Assembly (NCBI GenBank): GCA_023548195.1
Contig: JAJHZJ010000009.1
Coordinates: forward strand, 7,756,308 to 7,820,307
Origin: Bettongia penicillata ogilbyi
Taxonomy: Eukaryota > Chordata > Mammalia > Diprotodontia > Potoroidae
Direction of reading: 5' to 3'
DNA length: 64,000 nt
The notes under the pieces: generated by a model
The model's database searches: none
Seen by the model: the letters and a program-made list of their open reading frames with translations, nothing else
What the model was told of the DNA's origin: nothing
Shown: positions 11,490-22,799 of the stretch, in pieces
Position numbering within the stretch: the stretch's first letter is position 1
Layout of the letters: the number at the start of each line of letters is the position of its first letter
Program-made: the position numbers and the translations under genes

Positions 11490-12085
11490 CTTTCAAGTTA
11501 GAGAAGACAAAAGAGGTCAAGTCAATAACATTCCTACAGGGAAAGACTCTGGGAAGACATGAAAAGGGGGGTAGTCTCCAACATGTCTTTATCCCTAGCT
11601 TACTACTCTGGAGACTTCAAGGAGTTTCCCCTTGGGTAAGACCTAGGATCTTTACTGTTGGTTGAGCCAAGTTACCTCGCTCCCGGTGCCAGTGCCACTC
11701 TCTATTATCTAGTACTTATTCTCCTGTGTGTACCTTCTCCAATTTCTGTTTTGCTATGATTTGGTTAAATTGTCTCCTTTGCTATTTGCTATGGAAACAG
11801 AATGAAACTGGTATTAGGTGGGAAAAATGTCAAGCCTTGGATATAGAACTTGGGGTCCTCTTTGGGGAGAAATGACAAACCAATTAGAAGTACAGTGAAC
11901 TCAATCTTATCCCCTAGACTAAGAATATTTAAGGAAACAGACAGATATACTTCTAGCCCAATACCCCTTCTCAGGGGGAGCACCGAGTGGCCTCTGGCCC
12001 CAATCTCCTACTTCACACCCTGGCAATAATGAAAGTCCCCCTTGGAGAAGTATGGGAGAAGAAAAATCTAGAGATGCCTATTCTG
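11490..12085. repeat. Unclassified LTR-like dispersed repeat, copy A
   Basis: Collinear with 22800-23385 in the same orientation. Shared landmarks are 'gagacttcaaggagtttccc' at about 11611, 'aggtgggaaaaatgtcaagc' at about 11817, and 'ctagactaagaatatttaag' at about 11914. The outer two landmarks are about 300 bp apart in both copies. Length and composition suit an old solo LTR, but I cannot define termini. An MIR3-like scrap sits just upstream at 11215-11270. Confidence 0.65.
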
Positions 12086-12688
12086 CCTTCCTTCAAGCCA
12101 CATGATGACAGGCCTTTCCTTACATTTATGTAAAGAATCATCTTTCTCTCATTTATTTCCATTATAATTTCCAATATTCATTTCCACAGAAAATGATTTT
12201 GACCCAAATTCCAAATAAAAATCACATTTAAGGCACTTTCTTTCTCAACATGCAATGTATGTCCAGTTAATTTTCCCACAGAATTCCTACAAGGAAATTA
12301 TAATATGTTCAGGTAATGAAAAGCATGCATATATTTTAAAGCACAACACAGTTAATCTCACAGAATTCCCTATAGGGCTTAAATGTTCATGCAGTCACAA
12401 GATGACTGTTCCAGGCATTTCACCAAACTTAGAAACAATAAAAATAATATTTTTCTACTAGAACTCATATACATTCCACTGAATTATATAAAGTCACTAA
12501 TAACGTATGTCCAGACTTCATTTCAGAACCTGGAGTTTTGTACACTGTAGATGCACAACAAGCGTTAGTGGCTGTTCGTATCAATACCAACCCTCAAATT
12601 TTGGTACAAATTCTTTGTAGTCTCTGAAGCGCTGAGGTTTTTTCCCAACTTTACCACTCAAAGAAACCCACTTCCTACAGTTTCTTAG
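12086..12688. other. Unclassified sequence
   Basis: No gene or repeat recognised. Confidence 0.5.
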
Positions 12689-12689
12689 T

Positions 12690-12885
12690 CACTTAGAACC
12701 ATGAAGTGTTAGGGAGGAAATGAACTGGAGGCATCATGTAGCCCAACTCCCTCTTTTCGCAGGTCAGAAAATCAAGTCCAAGAGAAAGGAAGTGACTTAC
12801 CCAAGGTGATGGCAGTTTGTAGAGGATCCGGGAGTTAGAACATGGGAGTCTCTTGACTTCCAGTGCATTGCTATTTCTACCTGCA
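12690..12885 (+). mobile_element. MIR3/Ther2-like SINE relic
   Basis: Shows 'gcatcatgtagcccaactcc', 'aggtcagaaaatcaagtcca' and 'gaagtgacttacccaaggtg' in the expected order. Confidence 0.72.
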
Positions 12886-13019
12886 AAGGTGGTTTTCCAG
12901 AAGTTTCATGTCTCTCTTGGGAAGACAAAGCAACATTCATAAAGTTGACTGTGCCTATGTGAAAGACATTCAAGTAGATTGATCAAATGGGTGAAATTGA
13001 AAATATGCTCTATATGCTT

Positions 13020-13645
13020 GACCTATTACAGTAGTCTACTGGTTGGTCTCCCTTCCCCAAGCCTCTTCCCACTCCAGTCCATCCTCCACTCAGCTGTCTA
13101 AGTCATTTCCCTAAAGCATAGGTCTGACAAAGTCACTCCCTTCTCTACTTAACAAACTCCTATGGTTCCCTTTTACCTCTAGGATTAAATATAAAATCCT
13201 CTGTTCATCATTCAAAGCCCCCTTCTCCATTTTCCAGTCTGCTTCCACCTTTCAGCCCACTGTGTTCTCTGTTATCCAGTGACTCCAGCCTCCTTGCTGG
13301 TCCTCAAACAAAACTCTATCTCCTGACTTCAAGTATTTTCATTGACTGTCCTCCATGCATGGAACGTTTTCCTTCCTGATTCCTCTGGTTTCCTTCAAGT
13401 CCCAGATAAAATCTCATCTTCAGTAAGAAGGCTTTCCCAATTCCTTTTATGCCAGTGCCTTCCTTCTGTTGATTATTTCCAATTTATCCTGTATATAGTT
13501 TATTGTACATGTTTGCATGTTGTCACTCTCATTAGACTGAGCTTTTTGAGAGCAGAGCATATCTTTTATGTTTCTTGGTATCCCCTGCACTTACCACAGT
13601 GCCTGGCACATAATAGGCATTTACTAAGTGTTTATTGACTGGATA
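13020..13645 (+). mobile_element. L2 LINE 3' end, long copy
   Basis: Follows the L2 3' end for about 620 bp: 'attacagtagtctactggtt', 'ccactccagtccatcctcca', 'gcataggtctgacaaagtca', 'taaatataaaatcctctgtt', and the terminal 'cacagtgcctggcacataat' with its 'tttattgactg' end. It is 5'-truncated and carries no intact ORF. Confidence 0.9.
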
Positions 13646-13904
13646 TAACATGAATGAACTCTCCTGGATATTGGGAATTATGACAGCCATCAGGGACAGA
13701 TGATGCTCATCCGTCCTGTGTAGACAAGGCAGGTTGGAAAAACAAATGAGTCCCAATAATCCTTTGCCCCTCTACAAATCCTCTGTTGGGTTTCCTGTAG
13801 TTCCTTGGACCTCACTTGGTATAGGTCCAACTGAGCTGCTGCTATGACCCCTTAAGCACACACCAGTATTCTTCCCAAGCTTCAGACTGAATCACAGAAT
13901 ATTC

Positions 13905-14115
13905 TCAGGAAGGAGTAGTAATACATAATGGACAAAGCAGAGAATCTTGAAACAAAAACCTTGAGCTCAAATTCCAGCTCTGTTCTTTGCCTTCCGCAGG
14001 ACCTCAGACAAGTCATTTCACCATTCTAGGACTTAGCTTCTTTACCTGTAAAACAAGAAACTTGGTCTAGCTGGCCTCTCAGGTTTCTTTTAGCTCTAGC
14101 TCTATGACTCTAGTG
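13905..14115 (+). mobile_element. MIR relic
   Basis: Contains an MIR-like block ending in 'tttcttttagctctagctct'. The region between this and the L2 has nothing recognised. Confidence 0.7.
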
Positions 14116-14940
14116 TATTAGGATCTCCTTTGGAACTTCTCAGTTGAATTCCCTATCCAATTTCCCACATCTGGCTAAGTTCCTGAACTCTTCTAGCCAA
14201 GGCTCTAAGATTCATGTCCCAAGCAGCTTTGATGGAACATGACATGAATTCCAAAAGGATGTAGAAGCCATTATCCCTGTACTTAAGAATCTCACAATCT
14301 ATTGAGTGTGACAGAAGAAAATACAAGAAGATATGTACGTGTGCCCACGACAGAAACAGAACTACACATAATGAACTACAGCTGGAGCAAAATTTACATT
14401 CTGGAATGGTAGGAGAAGGGAAGGATGAAGTATATGAGGGTTATTATAATGGCTACCGCTAGGGGGAGCTAGTGTTGAAAGTCTTTGTAAACAGGGTGAA
14501 TTTTGAAAAGGCTCCAAAATGCAGATTAATTTACATCTCCAAGTACAGATCAACCTATGAGAAAAGCAATGAGAGTAAACTTTGGGAGGGGGAGAGCAAG
14601 CATGTTCATTTGGTGAAAACAAGAGAGTAGAAGGGTCCTCTCCCAAGGGAAGCAATCTAGAGAAGTGGTAGAAGCAAGGGTAGAAACTGATTGGCCTTTT
14701 CCCCTACAGACAGATCTTTTCCCTTCCCAGGCTACCTTAAGGGCTCCAGGTCACTTAAATAATGCTTCCCAGACCTAAGAGAGCAAATAGAAAGTTGAGC
14801 AGAGCCTGAGATCTTGTTTAAGGTCCCTACAATGGAAGGCCAGGGGCAACAAAAGCCTTTCCCAATTTTTAATGTTTCATGTTACAAACTCTAGATATGC
14901 TTTGCATTTCTGCCAAAGTGAAAAAAGCCCTAGTAAGATT
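14116..14940. other. Mostly unclassified, with a possible L2 scrap
   Basis: About 14260-14330 (ccctgtacttaagaatctca) resembles an antisense L2 fragment. The rest shows no recognised feature. Confidence 0.45.
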
Positions 14941-14944
14941 CATA

Positions 14945-15130
14945 CTTTCTTTAATAATAATAACCAACACGTTTGTAGCCTTCAAAGTTGACAGATTGTA
15001 TTTTATGAACTATCTTATTTGATTCAAATCCATTCAACAATTTTTTTTAAAGTCCTTACATAGGCCCTCGGTAGTAGGGACACAAAGATTAAATAACACC
15101 TGTCCTGTCCTCAAAGAGCTTCCATTATAA
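14945..15130 (-). mobile_element. MIR and L2 antisense fragments
   Basis: The left part resembles the 3' end of MIR in antisense (aataataaccaacacgtttg). The right part (cacaaagattaaataacacc, then gtcctcaaagagcttccatt) resembles antisense L2. Confidence 0.6.
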
Positions 15131-15261
15131 TTCTCATGACAACACTGTGAAGTGAATATTGCAGCTATTTACTGATCTTTACAATACTGAGAGGCAAGCC
15201 CACACAGTTCAGTGTCTGAAGTCGCATGCATGGCCCCAAGTTCAGTATCATTCCTATTGTG

Positions 15262-15452
15262 ACTCACAGACTCAGAAAATATAGGATCACTGATCTAAAC
15301 TCAAAAGCATCTCAAGTCCTTCATTTTACAGATAAAGAAACTGAGGTCTAGAGAGATTAAGTGATTGATCCAAGCTCCTATAGACTGAGGCAGGATTTGA
15401 ACCCTGGCCCTGTGACTCCAGAAACAAGGTTCTTTCTACTGTACCACCATAT
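15262..15452 (+). mobile_element. MIR3/Ther2-like SINE relic
   Basis: Contains 'cattttacagataaagaaac', 'gtctagagagattaagtgat' and 'ctttctactgtaccaccata'. Confidence 0.78.
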
Positions 15453-16060
15453 CAACTTTGGCATTTTCTGTACAGGGAATGCTAAGCAGTAAAATTCTTT
15501 GAAGAGAATCTACGTTCCCACACCCTGGCAATACAATTTCCTTGAGTCTGTGAAGAATAGCTGGGGAGACAAAGGCAGGTTCTAGAAGCCATTTCAAGCC
15601 TCCTGGGAGTGTTTTTTAAATAAACAAAGGGAAGAAATCAGACTCAGACTCAACTGGCGCCTCAACCCCACAGATTATTAAACTTCTCGGTAGGAACTAC
15701 CCATATCAGGATATAGAATATGCCGCTTGGGCCCTCATTAACTGCAGAAGGGAGACTCTTGTGAAATAGAATCCGTGCCCCCCATTTGGGGGATTCTGTG
15801 ATGCAGAGAAAATCTGCCCTGCCCAACCCTGCTGTCATTTGGAGAGCTCTCGTTTTCTGCAATTTTCAGGGCAATTTACACTCTTTTGGATTTAGAAAAA
15901 TAAACCCCCAAATTCCCACATTAACTCACATGCTTATAATAATCCTCAAGGTTCCAAAGAGTCAATGTTTCCCTTTCCTTTGCTGGGGAGGCCAATCAAG
16001 AAAATGAAACCACTTCTCATGGGGAGTATGAGAACAAAACTGACCTTGGTTGTCACATTT
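15453..16060. other. Unclassified sequence
   Basis: No repeat or exon recognised. A short inverted motif, 'ccccccatttggggga', lies near 15778-15793. Confidence 0.5.
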
Positions 16061-16062
16061 CA

Positions 16063-16270
16063 GAAATCTGGAAAGTGCAAAGCTACCAGCAGGCTTAGTG
16101 CTGAGGGCTGGAAGAGACGTCGAGGGTCATCTTGACCAACCCCCTTATTTTAAAGGTCCAGATGTAGACCCTAGAAGTGAAGTAGATGCCAAGGTCCCCC
16201 AGGATATAACTGCCAGAGCCAAGCTTCAAACCTACATCTCCTGACTCTAAATCCACTGCTCTGCAGCACT
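16063..16270 (+). mobile_element. MIR3/Ther2-like SINE relic
   Basis: Shows 'gagggctggaagagacgtcg', 'catcttgaccaaccccctta' and 'tctaaatccactgctctgca' in order. Confidence 0.75.
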
Positions 16271-16629
16271 TTGTCAGAGAGGTCATCCTTTAGTGCATAG
16301 GAGGGAAGTTGCGGAAAAAGAGAAAAATATGTTCATTTTAAAGTGGTTATTTATTTGTGTCTAAGCATTATTTATTTGTCCTGCCACTGGCTCCCAAATC
16401 TGTGGTTTACTCTTGATTTTTTTTAAAAGTCAAGTAACTTGCTAGCTATTTGCTTTTTTAACATTTACCAAAAGGAGATTTATTTAATAATAGCATAGAA
16501 AGAATATCCAACAAAGATGCAGCATTGACTTAGTTATGTGTAGCTCTTCTCCCTTCGCCTTTGTCATGGTGGTATGGATGCAGGGCTATTCCATTTTGAG
16601 AATCATTCCATTTTATTCACACCTATATA
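16271..16629. other. Unclassified sequence
   Basis: AT-rich. No gene or repeat recognised. Confidence 0.5.
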
Positions 16630-16638
16630 TCTGTACTT

Positions 16639-16895
16639 GGGCAGCTAGGTGACACAGTGGATAGAGTGGCTGGCCTGAAGTCAGAAAAACTCCTCTTCCT
16701 GAGTTCAAATCCAGCCTCAGATACTATCTATGTGACTCTGGGCAAGTCACTTACCTCTGTTGGCCTCGGTTTCCTCATCTATCAAATGAGCTGGAGAAGA
16801 AAATAGCAAACTACCCCAGTATCTTTGCCAAGAAAAACCCAAATGGGGTCACAAAGAGTCAGACATGACTGAAAGATTACTGAACAACAAAAAGG
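16639..16895 (+). mobile_element. WSINE1-type SINE with 9-bp target-site duplication
   Basis: A complete SINE runs from 'gggcagctaggtgacacagt' to the 'tgaacaacaaaaagg' tail. It is flanked by identical 'tctgtactt' at 16630-16638 and 16896-16904, which fixes both ends. Confidence 0.95.
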
Positions 16896-16904
16896 TCTGT
16901 ACTT

Positions 16905-17284
16905 TACCATTAGTACTTGCAATGCAAGTAACCCATAATAGCACATGCCATGGTATCCTGTTCTGAGAAACAGCCTAGTCCGCCTCTCTACTCTCATCAC
17001 CCTGCTACGTAGAAGCCCCTAAACCTGGAGCTGGATAAAAGGGTTATTGTGCCAGATCAGCCTCAAGACCCAGCAACAGGGACCTTGACCAACCAACTTT
17101 TGCCCCAATCTTGGCCTGGTGCTTTAACCACCTGGATAAGAAATTGGAACATGATCGTGCTATTGACAAATAAAGGCATCAATTAATATGTTTGCATTTA
17201 AATACAACCCTTAAATCCTACCTGAACTCAGAATTAGACAAAATCCACCTGTAATCTGGTAGATTTCATATGCAAATTAATGGA
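16905..17284. other. Unclassified sequence
   Basis: Nothing recognised on either strand. Confidence 0.5.
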
Positions 17285-17510
17285 GTCATATATGGCAATA
17301 TGACATAGTGTACAGAGTTACCATTGTGGTCAGGAAGATGTGGGTTCAGATCTCACCTGATATATGCTAGTTATGAACCTTGGGCAATACATTTAATCTG
17401 TGAATGCCCCAAGCAACTCTCTAAGATGGTTGCTTTATGAATCCACATTTGAACTGAGGTCTTCCTGACTCCAGATCCAATGTTCCACCTATTGTCCCCT
17501 AGCTATACTT
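17285..17510 (+). mobile_element. CORE-SINE, variant with 'gcaactctctaag' 3' part
   Basis: A tRNA-like head 'gacatagtgtacagagttac', 'gttatgaaccttgggcaata' and the distinctive 'caagcaactctctaagatgg' segment mark a different CORE-SINE subtype. A second copy of the subtype is at 29113-29340. The right end (after about 17445) may be a separate antisense SINE fragment. Confidence 0.72.
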
Positions 17511-17924
17511 CAATACTTCAAGATTCAGTTATAATATAGTATATCAAAAGTTCTAACTCAGATTAGAGTACATTCATTTGAAAGACACAAAATTTCCTTT
17601 TCATTTGGTCTTTCATACATTTATTTGCATCCTAAAATTGATGAATAATAATTTTCAATTTACCACTTTATGATTCAGTTATTATATAGCATTATAAACA
17701 CTTACTCCAACTCTAACATGAACATAAAAATCTTAGAATGAAATTTAAAAATGAGTTATACAAAGAATTTATGGATTTTTTTGAAGGTATATGACTAATA
17801 TTCAGGCAACAGTGTTGAGAGAAAATCTGCAAATTTAATCTCTGGAGATCTGTTTTCTCATCAATAAAATGAGAGAACAGTTTCAGCAAATACTTTTAAT
17901 TCTAGAATTCTAACTAAAAATAAT

Positions 17925-18112
17925 AACTCACATTGATATGGCTCTTAAAGGTATGCAAAGTATTTTCTTCACAACAACCCTGGTAGGTTATATTGGTAGG
18001 CAGTGTAAATGGTATCCACATTTCACAGGTGAAGAAACTGAATCTTTAGGAAGTGAAGTCAAATGCCCATGGTATCACAACTAATAAGCCTCTGAGCTGG
18101 GTTAATAAACCC
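17925..18112 (-). mobile_element. MIR relic
   Basis: Antisense MIR order: 'cattgatatggctcttaaag', 'acaacaaccctggtaggtta', then 'caggtgaagaaactgaatct'. Confidence 0.78.
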
Positions 18113-18124
18113 AGATTTCTTTTA

Positions 18125-18830
18125 TTTTTTCCACAATTACATGTAAAGACAATTTTTAACATTCATTTATTTTCAAAATTTGAGTTCTAAATTCTCTCCT
18201 ATCCTCCCTCCATTGAAAAGATAATCAATTTGATATAGATGATACATATTCAGTCTTGCAAAACATATTTCCATATTACTCATGTTGTCAAAGAAAATAA
18301 ACAAAAAACCCAAGAAAATACAGTAAAAAAATGTGCTTCAATATGTATTCAGATTCCATCAATTCTTTCTCTGGAGATAGCATTTTTCAACCTGAGTCCT
18401 ACAGCATTTGTTCCTAAATGCACACGGAAAATGACTAAATTATTCACAGTTGATCGTCACATAATATTGCTGTTGCTGTGTCCAACATTTTCCTGCTTCT
18501 GCTCATTTCATATTGCCTCAGTTCATACAAGTCTTTCCAGGTGCTTTCTGAAAGCATCTTGCTTGTCATTTCTTATAGTACAATAAAATTTCATCACAAT
18601 CATGGACCACAACTTCTTCAGTCATTCTCCAGTTGATAGGTATCCCCTCAACTTCCAATTCTTTGCCACCACTAAAAGAACCGCTATATTTGTGTACATA
18701 TAAGTCTTTTTTCCTTTTTTCTTATCTCTTTGGCATATAAACCTACTTGCATTATTGTTCTCTACAGCCCTTTGGGCAAAGCTCCAAATAGCTCTCCAGA
18801 AAGACTGGATCAGCCATAACCAAAGTTTCT
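18125..18830 (-). mobile_element. L1 3' end, 5'-truncated
   Basis: Antisense L1 3' end: 'cacaattacatgtaaagaca' at the 3' terminus, 'cattctccagttgataggta', 'cctcaacttccaattctttg' and 'gccctttgggcaaagctcca' farther in. It is more diverged than the copy at 4017-4466 and has no ORF2. Confidence 0.85.
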
Positions 18831-19041
18831 TAAATCTAACTTCAGAACTCTTTCCAAAACAACACAATTGACAAACATAAATGATTATGTTACAACTTCA
18901 AAACAAAGTCAGCTAAGGCATAAAAGTTTTAAATGGTCTTATCATTCGCATTTTTTCTATTGGTTTACATTCTATAGTTTTGAGGAGACAAGATTATCTT
19001 AGAACAGCCCCTAGCTGAACTCCTTACTCCTAGAACTCTCA

Positions 19042-19225
19042 TCAACCACAGAACCATAGGCTGTCAGACTTAAAGATGGAGGTGACCTAAAGAGTCAGTT
19101 AGGCTACCCCACTCATTTTGCAAATGAGGAAACTGAGACACCAGATAGGTCAAAGTGTCACACCAGTAGTAACTATCAAAGGCAGAATTTGGAAGCAGGT
19201 CAATGTTCTTTCCCTGTGTTCCACA
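19042..19225 (+). mobile_element. MIR3/Ther2-like SINE relic
   Basis: Contains 'ttaggctaccccactcattt' and 'tgcaaatgaggaaactgaga'. Confidence 0.75.
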
Positions 19226-19354
19226 CAAATGAAAGACTTGGAATAAATAAAAGGTCCATTCTAAGGTCTAGCATTCTGGATTTGCAAAGGTACTAAACTA
19301 ACTTATTGGAAAGAATGTGTCAGCCAGTTGTGTTGATAGTAACTAGATTGGTAC

Positions 19355-19620
19355 ATCAGAGGAATGCTGAAGATAAGCATTCCTGATATCAGCAAAGCAT
19401 TTGAAAGAGTTTCTCACAAATTCCTGGGGAACAAATGGAGAAATGTCAGCTGGCTGAGAGTATACTTAGATAAATCTATAATTTGATAAACCCTCTGAAT
19501 ATCCAGACTGCTGATTAATGTAGTAGCATCAACTTTAAATAGATCTTTAGTGATGTGCCACAGATTCCAGTCCTTATCCTCAATATTTTTATCAATGACT
19601 TGGATAAAGACCTAGGGAAG
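19355..19620 (+). pseudogene. CR1/L3 LINE reverse-transcriptase relic
   Basis: Plus-strand translation of 19392-19438 reads like 'DISKAFERVSHKFLG', matching the catalytic 'D.SKAFD.VSH' motif of CR1-type reverse transcriptase. About 150 bp on, 19565-19610 reads like 'VPQIPVLILNIFINDLDKD', the degraded counterpart of 'PQGSVLGP.LFNIFINDLD'. The two motifs lie in the right order and spacing. Stops, frame changes and the lost QGS glycine show an ancient dead copy. In mammals this would be an L3/CR1 relic. Confidence 0.7.
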
Positions 19621-19639
19621 ATGATGTTCACATTTGTAA

Positions 19640-19765
19640 GCGTTAGGATAAAATAACTTAGATTCAAAGCTTTTATACCTAGGAGAAAACTCATTTTACA
19701 CATAAGGATGCTGAGGTTCCACGAAGTGTTCAAAGTCACACATAGCTAGTTAGTGGCCAAGAAAA
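19640..19765 (+). mobile_element. MIR3/Ther2-like fragment
   Basis: Shows 'actcattttacacataagga' followed by 'gtcacacatagctagttagt'. Confidence 0.7.
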
Positions 19766-20164
19766 TAACAAATTTAAAGTTCTCTTAATTTAAAAATTCA
19801 GTTGTACAAGGTCAAGACCAGGAAGAAATGGGCATAGTAGCAATTTCCATGACAAAAAAAGAAGAAATTAATTGCTCACTATCTCATTATGAAAAATCTG
19901 CTAAATAAAACCTACCAAAATATTAGGAGGCAACAATAGATGTTTTGTCAGCTGTAAAAGGAGCAGTTGGACAATAGTAAAGAAGAAATTAGATTTAGAC
20001 AACTTTTAACAAATTATACCAGATCCAAACGGATACATGACCTACTTAGCTGTATCAAACAAATTAGAGAAACAATGAACAAAATTACCTATTAGATCTG
20101 TAGACAGAGGAAAAGCTTGTGACCACACAAGGTATAGACAGGATCACAGAAGGAAAAAAAGGAT

Positions 20165-21150
20165 AATTTTCATTACATAAAAATAAAAAGGTTTTGCACA
20201 AGTGAATTTAATATTAAATATAATATTATCCCCATAAAATAGTATCAATATTACCAATAATAACAATTAACCAGGAGAAAAATCTTGGCTGAAAGTTCCT
20301 CTAATAAAAGTTCCATTTCCAAGATAATAAGGAACTGATACAAATTTATAAGAATAAGAGTGATTCCTCAATTTATAAATGATCAAAAGATATCAACAGG
20401 AAGTTCTCAAGGGAACAAATCCAGGCTAGCTAAAATGATGTGAAAAAATTCTCCAAATCACTAATAATTGCAAAAATGCAAATTTAAGCAATTCTAAGAT
20501 TCCACCAAAGATGACCAGAAAAGAAAATGGCAAATATTGGAGGGGCTGGGGAAGACACACATCGATGTAGTATTCATGGTGCCTCCACAAACAGGTCCAC
20601 CCATTCTAGACAGCAATTTAGAATTATATACATAAGTTATTAAACAGTGCACATTTTTTTACCCTAGTTATACCATTTAGTGCTATACCCCAAAGAGATC
20701 AAAGAAAGAGGAAAAGGTCCTATATGTACAAAAAAATTATAGCAACTCTTTTTGTGGTGGAAAAAAATCTGGAAACTAAAGGATGTACATCATTTGAAGA
20801 ATGGTCAAACAAATTGTGGCATATGAATATAATGAAATACTATTGTACTGTAATAAATTAGGAAAAATGATTTCAAATTGATGTGGAAATACTCATATGA
20901 ACTTCTGCAGAGTGAAGTGGAAATGGTTTATATAATATCAATATTATAAAAATGAACCATTTTGAAGTTTTATATAACTGATTGATAGATTATAATGAAC
21001 AGAAACAGAAAAATAAGTTATACAATTACAACACTATAAAAGCAACTTAGAAAACTATAAGAACTCTGATCAGTATAATAGCCACCCATGATTCCAGAGG
21101 TACCTTTTGAAAGAGAGGTGATGGACTCTGGGTGTAGAATGAGAGAATAT
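20165..21150 (+). mobile_element. L1 3' end, older subfamily
   Basis: Follows the marsupial L1 3' region: 'aaaaaggttttgcacaagtg', 'caatttataaatgatcaaaa', 'gcaactctttttgtggtgga', then 'agaatggtcaaacaaattgt'. Its 3' segment 'accatgattccagaggtacc'-like wording is shared with the copy at 39550-40443 and separates both from the 4017/25055 type. L1 similarity may extend left to about 19850. Confidence 0.83.
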
Positions 21151-21164
21151 TATTTGGACAAAGC

Positions 21165-21440
21165 CAATGGAGAGGACTTTGTGTACATCATTTGATACTC
21201 ACAACAACCCTATGAGGGAAATGCTGCAGATATCATCACCCCCACTTTACAAGGTACAAACTTCAAGTTTTAGGGAAGAAATCACTTGTAAATGAAGGCT
21301 GCAAGATGGAGAATTGCCTAATCCTAGAGCACTGAGAAATTAAAAGATTTGTCCAAGGTCACACAGATAGTGTGTATCAAGAGCAAGGTTTGAGCTCAGG
21401 TCTTGTGGCTTTAAGATCAATTCTTCATCCATTATAACAT
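21165..21440 (-). mobile_element. MIR relic
   Basis: Antisense MIR: 'ctcacaacaaccctatgagg', 'ccaaggtcacacagatagtg', 'gtttgagctcaggtcttgtg'. Confidence 0.78.
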
Positions 21441-22025
21441 AGATATCATTCTGGTATTTATTAGCATCAGACATTCCCATGTATAGTCAGTTCTGCTGTA
21501 ATTCAATGTGTACATTCCCAAAAAGCATCACACCATGCAAAATTGCACAATAAAAACCAGTGTTTATGGGGAAAGTTGAGTTTAGCAGCACAACACTCAA
21601 AAGTTTCATCAGTGACACATAAAAAAAGATAGGAACCTAATAAAAATGGTAGCACAGTTTTATATGTGTTAAATGGTTAAGAAATACGCAAATATTATAA
21701 TGAATAGTGGTGGTTTCTGCAGTCTTGGGCTGATACTCCTCCTGTGCCTTGGATCCAGGCTGGCATAATCCATGACCATAGGTAATCTGGGAGGAAGGGA
21801 GAAAGAAGGATTCAACTTCGAGATGTGGATATCCATACCACTACCACTGATGAAGTTATGGATGGGGGGTGAGTCATGAGATGTAAGTGAGTAAGGACCA
21901 GATCTTTACTGTTCACAGGTCCTACCTTCATGAGAAGATATATAATGAATGTGTCACTTTATCTTGAAAAAGATCTGAAGTTTGTTTGTGAGCATGGGAA
22001 AGGTTTTAGCTTGTGAAAGTGGTGG
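21441..22025. other. Unclassified sequence, possibly an old transposon
   Basis: The text around 21520-21570 (ccatgcaaaattgcacaata) has the feel of an ancient DNA transposon, but I cannot assign a family. Confidence 0.35.
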
Positions 22026-22029
22026 AGTT

Positions 22030-22390
22030 TTCTGTACCTTGTATAAGGAATACAAAATTCCCCTTAAACTCAAATTGTCACCTAAGATTTTCTCCCTTCT
22101 TATCTCCACCTGCTGGATTCTCTGACTTTCTTCAAGTACCAGCTAAAATCCCATCTATTATAGGAAGATTTTTCTATCCCCTATTAATTTTAGTGTCTTC
22201 CCTTTGCAAAATACTTCCAGCATATGGCTTGTTTACAGACATTTGTTTACTTCTTGTCCTGCCCCCACCCACCATTAAATTGTGTGCTCCTAAAAGGCAA
22301 GAATCATCTTTTACCTCTTTTTGTATCCCTAGCACTTAGCACAGTGCCTGGTACATAGTCGGTGTTTAGTAAATGCTTACTAACTAAATA
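22030..22390 (+). mobile_element. L2 LINE 3' end
   Basis: Shows 'agctaaaatcccatctatta', 'tgtgtgctcctaaaaggcaa', 'tctttttgtatccctagcac' and 'cacagtgcctggtacatagt' at the terminus. Confidence 0.88.
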
Positions 22391-22799
22391 TATCCTCTGT
22401 ATGAGAACAAACTCAAGTCTTCAAAACAAGTATTAGAGCCAAATGGACTGAATATACATGACTAAAAGAAAAGATAGTCCTATTAAAAAAAGTCATTTTG
22501 GTGGCAAAGTTATAAACAGAATGAACAAAAAGATGCACTAATTTTAAAAGATTTAAAAGATTAAAATCTGTCCTGACTAAAATATTGAATAGACATAGCT
22601 GTTCTATAAAAAATATAATTCCTCTTTTGCACAGTGATAAAAGTGAATCAATTGAGAAATTCTTGAGATAGATCACTCCTTGAATACCATTAATAACCTA
22701 CTATCATTTTATCTTCAAGGTTCTTCTTATGTACAGATTATTACAGTCTTTTAGCTCAAATAAATATAATCCCATATTCTGATTTCAAAAAATAATGTG
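22391..22799. other. Unclassified sequence
   Basis: AT-rich. No recognised feature. Confidence 0.5.
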
